A DNA stretch of 64,000 nucleotides from Escallonia rubra (taxonomy: Eukaryota > Streptophyta > Magnoliopsida > Escalloniales > Escalloniaceae): positions 107,001 through 171,000 of the forward strand of contig JAVXUO010002077.1 of NCBI GenBank assembly GCA_033065855.1. The letters are read 5' to 3'. This document shows positions 22,711 through 36,344 of the stretch, one piece after another. Every line of letters starts with the position of its first letter. The stretch's first letter is position 1. Below the pieces are notes generated by a model that searched no databases, was not told the origin of the DNA, and saw only the letters and a list, made by a program, of their open reading frames with translations. Both the position numbers and the translations under genes were made by a program.

Positions 22711-23470
22711 GGAGCTGATTCATTACCCGTGCAGGCAACTTCGCTGAAATTACTCGCGCGATCTGACCGTCCATCCATAAAGGACGGACAGTCCAGATCT
22801 AGTTTCTTTACTAGAAAAAAAAAAGTCATTTGCTACATTATGTAGTTGTAGGTCATTTTGTCCAAAATGTCCCCAGATCCCCATCCTTTTTATGGAACAG
22901 TACCCATCTGCTACATAATGTAGCAGATGACTTTTGATTTGACATGTTGTCAACCAAAAGTCATCCGCTACATTATGTAGCGGATGACCTTTTTCTATCA
23001 CCTTTCAAATCTATCACATCACCGTGCACTACATTATTTGACGGATGGCGAGTGAGTAAATTTGTGTGTCCTCAAGCCCTTGAATCTTCCAAAGAATTCC
23101 TTAAATAGTACAATTAATTACGTAAGTTCAGAAATCAATGCTTTATTTGTGTATAATCTTGAGTTTGTGAGTATTGCGCATGATTTTGATAATATGTAAT
23201 ATATGAATATATGTGTATGTGTGTGCGCGCGCGCACGCGTGTTGATGTATTTGCATAATTTCAATCGCAAAAATGGCCTTTAAACCCGGACCCGAAGATC
23301 TCTCCATCTTGTATGACCAAGCAAACCATATTAGTACAACAATTTGGAACAGACAAGTCAGATACTAATTTTTTGATTTTTTATTTAATTTCAATCATGA
23401 ACATTGTATATTTTGCCTAAATATGTTTTGTTACTTCGTAGGGAAGAGGAACACATAAGGAGCTCAGACA
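22711..23470 (+). mobile_element. Truncated copy of a plant-mobile-domain (PMD) transposon
   Basis: It starts GGGAGCTGATTCATTACCC, followed by GATCTGACCGTCC and three palindromic units of the type CCGCTACATTATGTAGCGG (22826-22985). A leader-like part (about 23085-23200) is shared with 57855-57980 of the longer copy. It ends with a first exon at 23273-23356. Sequence beyond about 23470 no longer matches, so only the 5' end is present. Confidence 0.65.
23273..23356 (+). pseudogene. First exon of a PMD transposon protein
   Basis: ATG opens a 28-codon exon containing KPGPEDLSILYDQANHIS and ending at a GT donor. Plant mobile-domain proteins of MULE-type elements typically start with (N/D)PGP.D.S.L..Q..H.S..IW, which matches here. 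Downstream exons are lacking. The homologous exon at 58759 carries an extra base that shifts its frame. Confidence 0.6.
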
Positions 23471-23479
23471 CACGAAATA

Positions 23480-25580
23480 CAAAAAAAAAACAAAGAAAAG
23501 ATGTCCCTAGCTCTTCATGGTAAACGCATCCCGTAGGCTAAGGACTTTGGTCTTTGACCATTAGCTTTCTAATCCCATCTGGCATAGCTCATGCAATTGA
23601 AGTAAGTTTTGAATATGCACTGCAACTGCTTATGTGACCTTACTATGGCCCCATTAACTATTGCATCTATCACATCTTTGTATCAGTTGGGAACTCAATC
23701 AGAAACAGAGTTGTGCTCTCTATCTCAATTGAGTTTCTTATAATGATTTCTTTAAAGAACAAACAACAAATGCACTTAGCATTCGTGTTGAATCCCTGCA
23801 CCAGTATTCATCTGGGTTAGATTGCAGAAGCAACAATCAACTCGTAATAGCAATGCACATGCAGGGGTGCAAGCACCAGTTTTAGTTCAAAGCAAAGCAT
23901 GACTTGCTTAATAAATCACCATTGAGGAATATTTATACTGGGAGAAACTTCAGCATTGTTTCTTCGTGTAGGGTGGTTGGTGCATGAGGTCAAAGGGACC
24001 GTCGTATTAGGATAAAGAAGTTGGGACATTTGCGTCCCAAGTTCATCATTTGAGCTTCATAATTATCGCTAAAGGCGTATAATTTCAGGTAAAGGCCTTT
24101 GAAGTCCTCACTGGTTGTATAAATGCAGAGCTCATGTAACAATTCCACTGTCCACAGTTTAAGGGTGACAGGATTAAAATGTATGGTTTGAAGCCAAATG
24201 TTATCATTGTACAGGCTAGACTAGGCTTTGCTGTGAACCCAAAAAAGAAGAAAGGAGATAAGCTCAAACGATTCCCCTTTTAGTATCGGTTGCCTAGCAA
24301 AGATACGCTGGTCAAGCTTTTACAACACAACAACAAAGAAGGATTCAACTTTTGGCATTGTTGGCAATCACCAATCAGAGCAATGAAATATCTTTCTTTT
24401 TCTCTCTTTTTTCCCCTTTTATTTCCTGCTTTAGGACCTTAGGAGGAAGGCTTAAGCCAGAGCCTTTCAATTATGAGATATTGTATGGTGACATGGCACA
24501 AACAGGACGTTAAACAGAAAGATATTGAAGAATTTAAGTGGGTAAGGACTGTGACTGTCCCAAGTTGTTAAAGAGAGCAGGAATCAGACTGCAAGGTCCC
24601 ATTAATTATTAAAATATCAAAAGGGTGTAAGAAAAAGTAACCAAGTTAATGCTTGAAGCATATGCTTGGAAGATCCTCTCTCCACCAGCCCAAAAAGATG
24701 GTCATGGGGCCTTCAAAGCTGATAAATCTCCAACCCACGCATTCTCTTTCAGTCTTTCTCCCTTAGGGGTCAAGCAGTCCCTCCCCCCGGGGGTTCCCGC
24801 CGCTACTTCCGCTGAGGTACTTCTGATGGGGTGCAATACAGGCATAACCACCATTGGCGAAGATGAAGATGAAGATGAAGAAGATGAAGAAGGTGATCAA
24901 GTTTTTGGGGTGGTCACTGGAGTAGTGGCACACTAGTTTTTTGACCAGTTTGGGCAACTGAAGATCCTTTGGCAATGCATCCACAAGCACCACCATAAGT
25001 TAAAGCTAGGTCGGTAACAAAAGAATCTGTTACTACCTCTGAGTTATGTTTTGTGATTTTGATATATCTTAGGAACGATAATAGGGTTTCCATTCAGCTT
25101 TTGCTCTTATAGCTATATGATGTTTGATGCATGTCTTATTTTTATTTTCTCAACACTCCCATTACGCACGTATGTCTTTCTTTTTTGCTTTTCTTTTTCC
25201 CCCCTGATTCTCTTAATTCTGAATTATTTCGGCCAACTTTTTCCTTTCTTCAATGCCCATTTTGAGGGCCTTTTAAATGAAAGAGAAGGAGAGAAGGGAG
25301 AAAAAAGACTTGTCATGTTTTCAAGTAACTTCTCTTATTAAGACATAGTATATAGTATAAAAAGGATGGATGAATCAACGTGAAAATGAAGGGGTTCACC
25401 ATATTGATAAATGAATGACATCCACTTTCACGGGATACAAATTAACAAAAAAAGAAAAGGAAACTTTTGTTTTCTGGGGACTTGCAAATTCTCGAATCTT
25501 GTTAGTTAAGCGTAGGGATTGAGTTTCAAGGTAGCACCGTGAGATGAAGACCATAGTTGTAGTTGGCTTTTATTGGGGAC
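23480..25580. other. Spacer; one acidic open frame of doubtful status
   Basis: Most of this stretch shows nothing. A 95-codon frame at 24649-24936 (+) contains a GAAGAT repeat giving an acidic run, and the opposite strand is also open there. Without a domain or splice support I do not call it a gene. Confidence 0.4.
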
Positions 25581-25587
25581 TTGAAGA

Positions 25588-25744
25588 CCATATACACAGT
25601 GGTAATTTGCTCTAAAGGTGCACAGAAGTTTACTCCTTTTAATCGCAGTTAAAAATGATCGATACCACCATATACAGTGGTAATTTGCTCTAAAGCTGCA
25701 AAGAAATTTACTCCTTTTAATCACGATTAAAAATGATTGATACC
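25588..25744. repeat. Tandem duplication, period 80
   Basis: Two copies of a unit starting CCATATACA(CA)GTGGTAATTT lie end to end (25588-25667 and 25668-25744), differing at several bases. Confidence 0.85.
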
Positions 25745-25779
25745 GTTCCCATCATTTTTTATGCTAGTTTAACAAACTT

Positions 25780-25992
25780 CGACTCCTACTCAAGTTGTAA
25801 TAGTCTTCTTCCAACTCTGTGTATAATAACAATTAATAAATATTTCTAGTCGCTTTTCTTTTAATATTTCAACTACAATTTTTAAGAGTACTTTTTTAAC
25901 ATAACTAAATAAAAGTCACTGAAAACGTTTAGAGACGATTGATTGTCACTATATAAAGAGTATGAGGAAAATTCTACCTACTAGGTAACAAT
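25780..25992. mobile_element. MITE, copy 1 of a two-copy family
   Basis: The ends are inverted repeats of each other (CTTCTTCCAACTCTGTGTATA against TATAAAGAGTATGAGGAAAAT). The interior has TAAATAAAAGTCACT and GATTGATTGTCACTATATA. A clearer relative lies at 34044-34251. About 210 bp with no coding potential. Confidence 0.6.
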
Positions 25993-26004
25993 TAAATTTT
26001 TTCC

Positions 26005-26601
26005 ATTTTCTTTTGTGCTGACCATGCAAACAAGGAAATTAGCCCGGGTTATCTCGAGAAATGGATAAGTATGCACCAGTTAACACATTGCACAAACAGT
26101 GTAATTCTGACTGCTTGATTATCTCAAAAATTAGAAGACTGGTGCCAACACAGACAAGTTGTTCAAAAGAAGCTACAACCTCCGTGATATCGTCATGTAA
26201 TTTCGCCATTTGATGTAATAGCTCATTTTCCTAAACTCATTAACACCAGCAAAATCCTAAACTGGCCCCGCAATAGCAACAAGAGAACCAGAAGTACTGA
26301 TTCCTGGCTGCCAACAACATTTCATTTCGCTAAGAAAAAGGACAACATATTTGAAACCAATGTTATATTACTTCAAAACCTTACAGGATTCCGATGAAAC
26401 ATCAGGGCCAGAAATTATCCATATGAAACCTCAGGGATCTTGCATCTATAGCAGAAACTTGTAGGATATAAAACACGAGTTCAAGCAGCTGACCATATCA
26501 AATTTAAAAACAAACCACGAAAATTAAACTCCAACATAGGACATAATCCTTTTAGGCCAAAAATAAAGCACCAGGCTAGAAACCTCCACCAAAATCCACG
26601 C
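26005..26601. other. S15a 3' UTR and spacer
   Basis: The part next to the S15a stop (roughly 26400-26601) is probably its 3' UTR, read on the minus strand. No other feature is visible. Confidence 0.45.
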
Positions 26602-29860
<3,259 letters not shown>

Positions 29861-29960
29861 CTGGAAGAAGAAATGGGCCGCGGCGGCTAAGCTTGCTGTG
29901 CAGCGGAGAGCATAAAAGAGATGCCTAGGGTTTCAGCTTCTTCGTGTGATCCAATTGGGT
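29861..29960 (-). promoter_or_regulatory. S15a first exon and core promoter with telo-box
   Basis: The minus strand has AAACCCTAGG (29933-29924), a telo-box, and TGGGCC (29874-29879, read on plus), a site II element. Both are typical of plant ribosomal protein genes and mediate expression in dividing cells. Transcription probably begins between 29930 and 29960. The motifs are seen; the exact start is inferred. Confidence 0.65.
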
Positions 29961-31160
29961 ATATCGCGGGGCTTTTATTCCAAACAAAAGTCTCAAGCGT
30001 TAATGTTACCGAAATGCCCTTTTTTCCTTTCTCTCGCGCCTGGTCGCCTTTTACATGTTTCCTTTTTTCGTTTCTTATTTCATCAATGTAAATAGTGTGT
30101 ATATATCTTAAGAGGAATTTTATTCTTTTTTATGTATTCAAGGGTATTTTTAAACTAATTTGGCCTGGTGACATATCGTATGTTATCAGGCCAAGCTAGT
30201 TTGAATATTACGTTGAACAAGGGCCTGATAATATATCATATGTTATCAGGCCAAACTAGTTTGAATATTACGTTGAACAAAAGGTCAAGTAACTCTTTGA
30301 GCCACATAATTATGTTATGATTTATAATAATTTTTTAATTTCGTAATTTTACTGTGTCCGTACTGTTATATAAGGCTCAAGCTCCTGAGCCTTGACAGAT
30401 GCACTTTATAAGTGTTCGAATATTCTGCATCCACTTAAGTAATGTACTCAAATGACCGTTGGAATTGGCTTAAATTCCAATTGACAAAGTTCACCTAATT
30501 TTTACTAAGTTCGAAGTGTGATCGCTTTCATGCACAATTGGACACTCATCCCTTAAATTGAGGAGGCAAGAAAATAGTGAATCAACTTGTGAAAACTATT
30601 TCTATGAAAAGTTTTGGTTTTACGTGGTATATTTTCATCTGATTCTTCACTTAATACCTCACCTTTATAAAGGAGACGAATGCAGTGGGATTCAACAGAG
30701 TAGCCTGAAGTCTTGGCAATTTGAGTGCTATAGACAGTAATCCATGGTAGTTTGTCGTAGAGAGCTATAGAGAGTATAAGACATTTAGAACTTGTAATTT
30801 TAGCTCAAATGGTCAAGTGTTTTTCATAATAGTACTAGTAAGTGAGAAAAATCACATATAGTTTTTTTTCAATGAGAGAAAAATAATGAGGTGAATTTGG
30901 GTGTATTTGAGACTCGGATCTGAGTGACTAAGTGAAAGTTTCCTTATAACTTCTTACTTTATGATGCAAAACATTATCGATATATTCCTGTAAACGCATG
31001 TAAGAAGTTGAACCACGTCTAATATACATGTCCATATTTATGTGCATAACAATTTTTATATTTTTTTTATTCTCATTGTGTTAGTTGTACCTGTTTTAGG
31101 CGCTTAAATGCAACAAATTTAACCTAAAGCGTTTTTCATAAACTTATCTAATAAAGAAAC
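29961..31160. other. Spacer with one small tandem duplication
   Basis: Two 60-base units starting GGCCTG(G/A)T(G/A)A lie at 30162-30221 and 30222-30281; each contains TGTTATCAGGCCAA and AATATTACGTTGAACAA. Otherwise AT-rich without a gene. Confidence 0.6.
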
Positions 31161-31165
31161 ATTAA

Positions 31166-32205
31166 GGCCCTGTTTGTTTCACGGAAATCGTTTTCGGTAT
31201 TTTCCAATGTTTGGTTTGCAAAAAATGCTTTCCCGAAAATGTTTTCTCATTTTCTGACGTTTGTTGCGCACAACATTATTATTAGCTGAAAGCATTTTCC
31301 TAGCGGACAAAAAATCATGAACAAATCTCCGGAAAACAACTTACCGTCTCGAACTCGGTAAGTCATTTTCCGAAGAACTCACGCTTCGGCAATTGGGTGA
31401 GAGCAGAGCTTGCAATCTGATCTTGGGCAAAACATGAATTAACCAGTTTTCTTCTCACTTTTCTTCCCTCCTTCTCTACCAACAGCTACCTGTGTGTGTG
31501 TTGGGTGAAGGGGGTTAACCGAGAGAGCCCTGCGTTGGAGCTCATTAATCTGGATCTGGTGATGGGGAGGCACGAGGTGTAATAGGGATTTGGATCTGCG
31601 GTAGAGCGTGATGAAGAGTGTGCCATGCTTTAGAGCTCATTAATCTGGATCTGCGGCCGTGGGGGTGGGGCTATGGCGGATGTAGATGATTTGGTGGTGG
31701 TGATGGACCACAAGATGGGCGTTACAGTGGTGGAGGACCGGGGCTGGGCATAATGGAGGCGGTGGAGTCGGTGTTGCTGGGGGTGGAAGATCTGGTGGTA
31801 GCGGTGGACGTGGGTCTGGCCATTGGGGAGGTTTCTGTGGTGGTGCGGCGCTGCAGGTTGCGGTCTTGGTTTGGTGCCGAAGGTGGAGATGTGTTGCCGC
31901 TGATCATAGGGAAGGGGGAAGGGAAAGGGAAAGGGAAGGGTGATTTGCAAAGGGGAAGGAGGGGGAGGTTACTGGTGGCAGAGGAAGGGGACCGATGGAG
32001 GAGGAGACGGCAGGAACGAGGAGGTGAACCAGTGGGCGGGTGCGTATGGGTGGAAATTCAGGGGATTTCTGTTACAATTTTTTTGTACGTGGGTCAAATA
32101 CCGGAAATGAAATTGATGAAAATGTTTTCATAAGAAAGCTATTTACCGAAATTATTTTTTGAAGTGCGTTTTCCGTGGAACAATTTTCGTGAAACAAACA
32201 GAGTC
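31166..32205. mobile_element. PIF/Harbinger-like non-autonomous element, 1040 bp
   Basis: The left end GGCCCTGTTTGTTTCACG is matched by the inverted right end (GACTCTGTTTGTTTCACG), 21 of 25 bases in total. TAA flanks both sides (31163-31165 and 32206-32208), as expected for PIF/Harbinger target duplications. The interior has GGT- and GGGAAA-rich stretches that generate frames on both strands. No transposase was seen. Confidence 0.78.
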
Positions 32206-32208
32206 TAA

Positions 32209-34040
32209 AGACATAAAGATTTCACTAACCACAGTCCAATCAGTTGAAACAACGAGTCATAAAATGCTCATCGCATTATGTTGTTACGATTCCTCTGGAC
32301 ATTGCCAGCTAAATTGTAAATTGACTTTTGTGTGGCGCAATTCATTATAGGGATCCATCTTTTGAGTAGGATGGTTATTTTTAGTTATGTTTGATTTCTT
32401 TTATGATGCAAAAAAGAACTGTTAAACTGTTTTTTTTTTCTTCGTATAATAGCTATTTAAGATCGACACAAAATATATCTCGTTTACAATATCTAATTCT
32501 ATTTTTGCTGATAAATTTTCTTAGGAATGAAGCAGATGTTGCACTGCAAGATTTATGCCTAGAGCTATCACCTCCATTGAAGTGCTCAATTACGGCAGTG
32601 CACAAACAATTTGGTCGATTACAAACACCCCTCCAGATCCCATTAACAACTCAACCTTGGGTTAATTGTTGCTAAATTATTTTTTTCTTTTGTTGTTTCG
32701 TCAAAATGATAAAATCTCCTTATCCCATGTATCTCACCCTTAATGAGAACCAAACTCTTATATTAGACAAAGAGATGCCTTTATCTGGTAGCTATGACTT
32801 GCATATATGCTTTTTAAGCCAACGTACTTTCTCAATTAAGTACACCTTATATATTTCTATTTGGATTTTAAACACCTATTCAAGATAAATTTAATGGCCT
32901 AGTAAAATCCGATTACATACTCCAAATAGTCGGGGTAGTGAAGTACATAGTTTTAGTAACATAGATGGAGAAGTTCGAAGAGACTTGCATAGTATGCAAT
33001 TCTTAATTTTAAATGGCAATAGAACTATTATGCCGAACACAAAAAGCCAATATTAATATCAAAGCACTTTTGTTTAATATAGACTTGTTATCAAGTACGG
33101 CTTTGCCTCAATAGATTGAGTTGGAACTTGGAGAAACGGTTTGTAAGGCGCAAGTTACTTCTTCTGAATCCCAAAAAAAACCAAGAAAAAAGCTAGTATG
33201 AAACTACCAACCACGAAGTGTGAGTTGAGGCGCCAGCCATGGACTTTATGCTCTATCAACATTATGAGATGATTAAGTTAACTTATGAAAGTTTCATTCA
33301 TACTGGTGGATGGATCCGAGCACAAAACCGGACGAGGCTGAATTGAGTCGTGTATTGTATTAGCTTGGTTCCTACGAAAAATCCCTGCCACCACTTGTTT
33401 CTCCTTCAACTTCCATGGGCGTGAGAATGGAAGGGGAGGCCCTCTCTCAGTGCTCCTCCTTCTCTTCTTCCTCTTCTTTGCATCCTCTCCTCCTCCTCCC
33501 TCGGCACCCAACCTTAGCTGACTCTCGCGCACTCGCCACCAGTTCCCTCCACCCTCTGATCTTCATTCCCCTTGAAATTGGATTTCTTTCAGGCCCAAGG
33601 TTGTCCCCTCCATTTGATACCCTCAGATCTTTAGATCCCCTCAACATCGTCGCCGGATCTATGTTCCGGTTGGTTTGGTTAGAAATATTCAATGCGGCTC
33701 ATAAATGGAAGGTTTGCGGCTTGAAGATGCTGGATCTACTAGAGTTGGAGGATACACACTCTCTTCAAGTTGCGGATCGCTTCAATCCGGCCTTGGACTA
33801 ACCCCCTTTAACTTTTGGAGCTCTGATGTAAAATGCAGCGTTATCATAAAACCGCCAACAAATGCATCCCATGGCTCTCGTCCCTGTATTGGTGGAAGTT
33901 AGAGATATGATGTAATGTCTTACATTATCCTTTTCTGGCTACCCCTTAATTTGGTACTCTCAAATATGGGTAGTCCCTATACTACTTTGCTTTTATCCAG
34001 GGCCATGTTAGCCATTTTCAAGAACGAACAAACTTTGGCT
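32209..34040. other. Spacer with unassigned open stretches
   Basis: An exon-like stretch after TTTTCTTAG at 32524 (NEADVALQDLCLELSPPLKC) runs to a TAA at 32675. A 128-codon frame at 33415-33801 overlaps open frames on the other strand. Neither matches a family I know, and I do not call them genes. Confidence 0.35.
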
Positions 34041-34043
34041 CTT

Positions 34044-34251
34044 ACCCGGGTAGTATGAATCTTCCTCCAACCCTATGTATAATAACAATTAATCGTCGCT
34101 AAATGTTTCTAGTGACTTTTTCTAACACTTTTAGTGACAATTATTAGCAACACTTTTATAGCGTCACTAAATAAAAGTCACTAGACATATTTAGATACAA
34201 TTGATTGTCGCTATATAGGGGGTAGGAGGAAGATTCTTCCAATCGGGGTAG
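34044..34251. mobile_element. MITE, copy 2 of the family seen at 25780
   Basis: The ends are inverted repeats (GAATCTTCCTCC near 34061 against GGAGGAAGATTC near 34227), with TATA-rich and GTCGCTA motifs inside. It shares GATTGTCGCTATATA and TAAATAAAAGTCACT with the 25.8 kb copy. No coding potential; about 210 bp. Confidence 0.65.
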
Positions 34252-34437
34252 CAGCCAAATTGTTTCCTTCAAGGACCATCTGTTCGGATGCCTTGTCTTA
34301 GTTTTTTCAGAGATTTGTAATACCATCCATCAACGATCATTATGATTTATGTGATTGTCAACCATGATAAAATATGTTAATTCCATTCGTTTATATGACA
34401 ACAGTGCATAGATTTATATTATCACAAAGGAAAAAAA

Positions 34438-35432
34438 GGGCAAATTACACCTATGTCCCTGAGGTTTGGGGGTAATTACACGCGATGACACAAAGTTTCA
34501 AAATGTAACGATTATGTCAATTGAGAAACGGAATACAAAACTACTTAACTGTTTTGATAAAAAGACTTGATTGCCCCTGACTTTAAAATAAATTACCCAC
34601 TTAATTTACTGTTTATTCTTCCTCTCCCCACACCCAGCACCCCCCCTCCCCGCGCCCCCAACCCCATTTTTGTCACTTCTGCATGAACGGGGTCAAGGAC
34701 AGCCCCCAATCGCCGCAGCCCTGCTGCGGGGGAGGAGAGAAGAGATGGAGGGGGAAGAGCGACGTGCCGGTGGTGGATCTGCTTTGTTCGGCGAATAACA
34801 GAAGGAACTGCCGGAGAAGAAGGGGCTGCCGGGGTGAGGGAATGGGCTGTTGGCGGGGAAGGGGACTGCTGGCGGGGAGGGAAGAGGCTGTCGGGGTGAG
34901 GGAAGGGGCTGCCGGCGTGGAGGGAAGAGGCTGTCGGGGTGGGGAAGGGGCTGTCGACGGGGAGGGAATGGGCTACCAGGGTGAGGGAAGGGGCTACCGG
35001 CGGGGAAGGGGACTGCCGGGGGGAGGGAAGGGGTTGCCGGCGGGGAGGGAAGGGGCTGCCGGGGGTGAGGGATTGGACCTTATTTGGAAATTAGGGTTTC
35101 AGGAAAACCTGAATTTGAAAATTAGGGTTTCAACAATATCCTAATTTGCAAATTAGGGTTTCAATAAAATCCTAATTGTGAATTTAAATTAAGGCTTGAA
35201 ATTTTAATTTTTTAAAAATATTCAGTATATACAGTACAAGGGGTAGTATCGTCATTTTAAAAATACATATTGATAACATCATACAAAAAATACAATTTTT
35301 GAACGGAACCCTAACGGATGGATACAGCTGATACATTTTAAAAGTGTTTGGTCACGGAATATTACATTTTGAAACTTGTTGTCCTTGACTGTAATTATAC
35401 CCTAACCTCAAGAATATAAGTGTAATTTGTCC
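34438..35432. mobile_element. MULE-type non-autonomous element with long terminal inverted repeats
   Basis: The left end GGGCAAATTACACCTATGTC is matched by the inverted right end GGACAAATTACACTTATATT. The match continues, with changes, for about 80 bases, including GTTTCAAAATGTAA. Long inverted repeats suggest the Mutator-like group. The flanks are poly-A, so a 9-base duplication cannot be proved. The interior carries a GC-rich minisatellite. The right end lies 66 bases before the TATA box of the gene at 35543. Confidence 0.7.
34800..35075. repeat. GGGGCTGCCGG minisatellite inside the MULE-type element
   Basis: Degenerate units such as GAAGGGGCTGCCGGCGGGGA repeat about a dozen times and produce a Gly-rich frame that should not be called a gene. 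Just downstream, AATTAGGGTTTC recurs three times (about 35090-35165). Confidence 0.8.
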
Positions 35433-35497
35433 AAAAAAAAAAAAAGGAAATAATCAAATAGCACAAAAAAAACTCGAAAACCGATTTACATAAACCC

Positions 35498-35505
35498 TAT
35501 AAAAA
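35498..35505 (+). promoter_or_regulatory. TATA box of the 35543 gene
   Basis: TATAAAAA lies 38 bases before the start codon, in the context ACCCTATAAAAACCCT. It implies a very short leader of about 10-15 bases. Confidence 0.55.
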
Positions 35506-35542
35506 CCCTCCGGCAACACTATGTAAACCGCAACTGAGAAAA

Positions 35543-35926
35543 ATGTGCTCTCACAACGGCATCGACAGCATCTTCCTCCAATCCCTTAACCCCTTAAACC
35601 TCCACCACCTCCAAAACTCACTACCCGCCACGGCCACCGCCAGCACTACCACCAGCCACAGAGAACTTGTCTCCAAACAACAAACCCTAATCGAAAGAGA
35701 TATCATCCGCTTAATCACCGCCGGCAGCGCCGGCGCCGAATCTTTGAAGCCCAACTCGGGCCAGGCCGTCGAAATCGGCGGGCACTACGTGTGCGTTTCG
35801 GCCAGGGAAGAGGCCGGCTTGGAGTGCCGGGTCTGGGAGTGGCACGGGCACGTGGTCTCGTTCGACGAGGAGAATGGGTACTCGCAGGACTATGTTTACG
35901 GGAACTATTTCCAGCGGTTGGTGTGA
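35543..35926 (+). CDS. Conserved plant protein of unknown function
   Basis: A single-exon, 127-residue protein. Residues 1-40 are rich in Leu, Ser and Thr and could be a disordered or targeting leader. Residues 41-60 (RELVSKQQTLIERDIIRLIT) form a likely helix. The C-terminal half holds a compact hydrophobic and aromatic block with GGHYVCVSAREEAG, CRVWEWHGHVVSFDEENGYS and YVYGNYFQRLV. The high GC content of the 3' half, absence of stops, TATA box and well-formed C-terminal block support a real gene. The C-terminal motif resembles a small family of uncharacterised plant proteins, as far as I recall. No catalytic motif is evident. I cannot give a function. Confidence 0.7.
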   Translation: MCSHNGIDSIFLQSLNPLNLHHLQNSLPATATASTTTSHRELVSKQQTLIERDIIRLITAGSAGAESLKPNSGQAVEIGGHYVCVSAREEAGLECRVWEWHGHVVSFDEENGYSQDYVYGNYFQRLV

Positions 35927-35929
35927 CGG

Positions 35930-36340
35930 CGCCGTTGGGTTGATGGGTTTGCTTGGCTGGTTGAGTTCGGATATGGGCCGGAGCCGTTATAGGTAATTGT
36001 GGTATTTATTGGGTTCAATATACGTGATTCGGTTGATTTGTCTGTGTGTTATTGTAGTTTGCGGTGACCCTTGAGTTCGTAATTTGTTAGTTTTTCTTTT
36101 TATGGTAACAGTCCTTTTTCCCATAAACTTCACAATCACAGCCTGGAAGGCTTTAGCTCTTATCTAATAATCACATCCATTTACTATCTGCCTAATGTAG
36201 AATGTACATAGAAGGTTCCACTCAGCACAGAGCTGTGTGTTTTGAAGGTTGTTCTGTCCCCTTCCAGCTCAATGTTTTGAACTTGATCATATCCTCAATA
36301 ACTCTAAGGTATCCTGAGGATTTAGCTGATGATTATTAAA
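35930..36340. other. 3' UTR of the 35543 gene and LINE junction
   Basis: The first 150 or so bases are probably 3' UTR. From about 36110 the sequence appears to be the 3' part of the minus-strand LINE remnant. The border is not defined. Confidence 0.35.
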
Positions 36341-36344
36341 TATT

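Noticed and set aside
24649-24936. A 95-codon frame ending in an acidic run
   Set aside because: The acidic run is a GAAGAT repeat and the opposite strand is equally open; no homology signal.
33415-33801. A 128-codon open frame
   Set aside because: No domain, overlapping frames on the other strand, and no splice or promoter support.
34683-35144. A 153-codon Gly/Arg-rich frame
   Set aside because: It is translated from the GGGGCTGCCGG minisatellite inside the MULE-type element.
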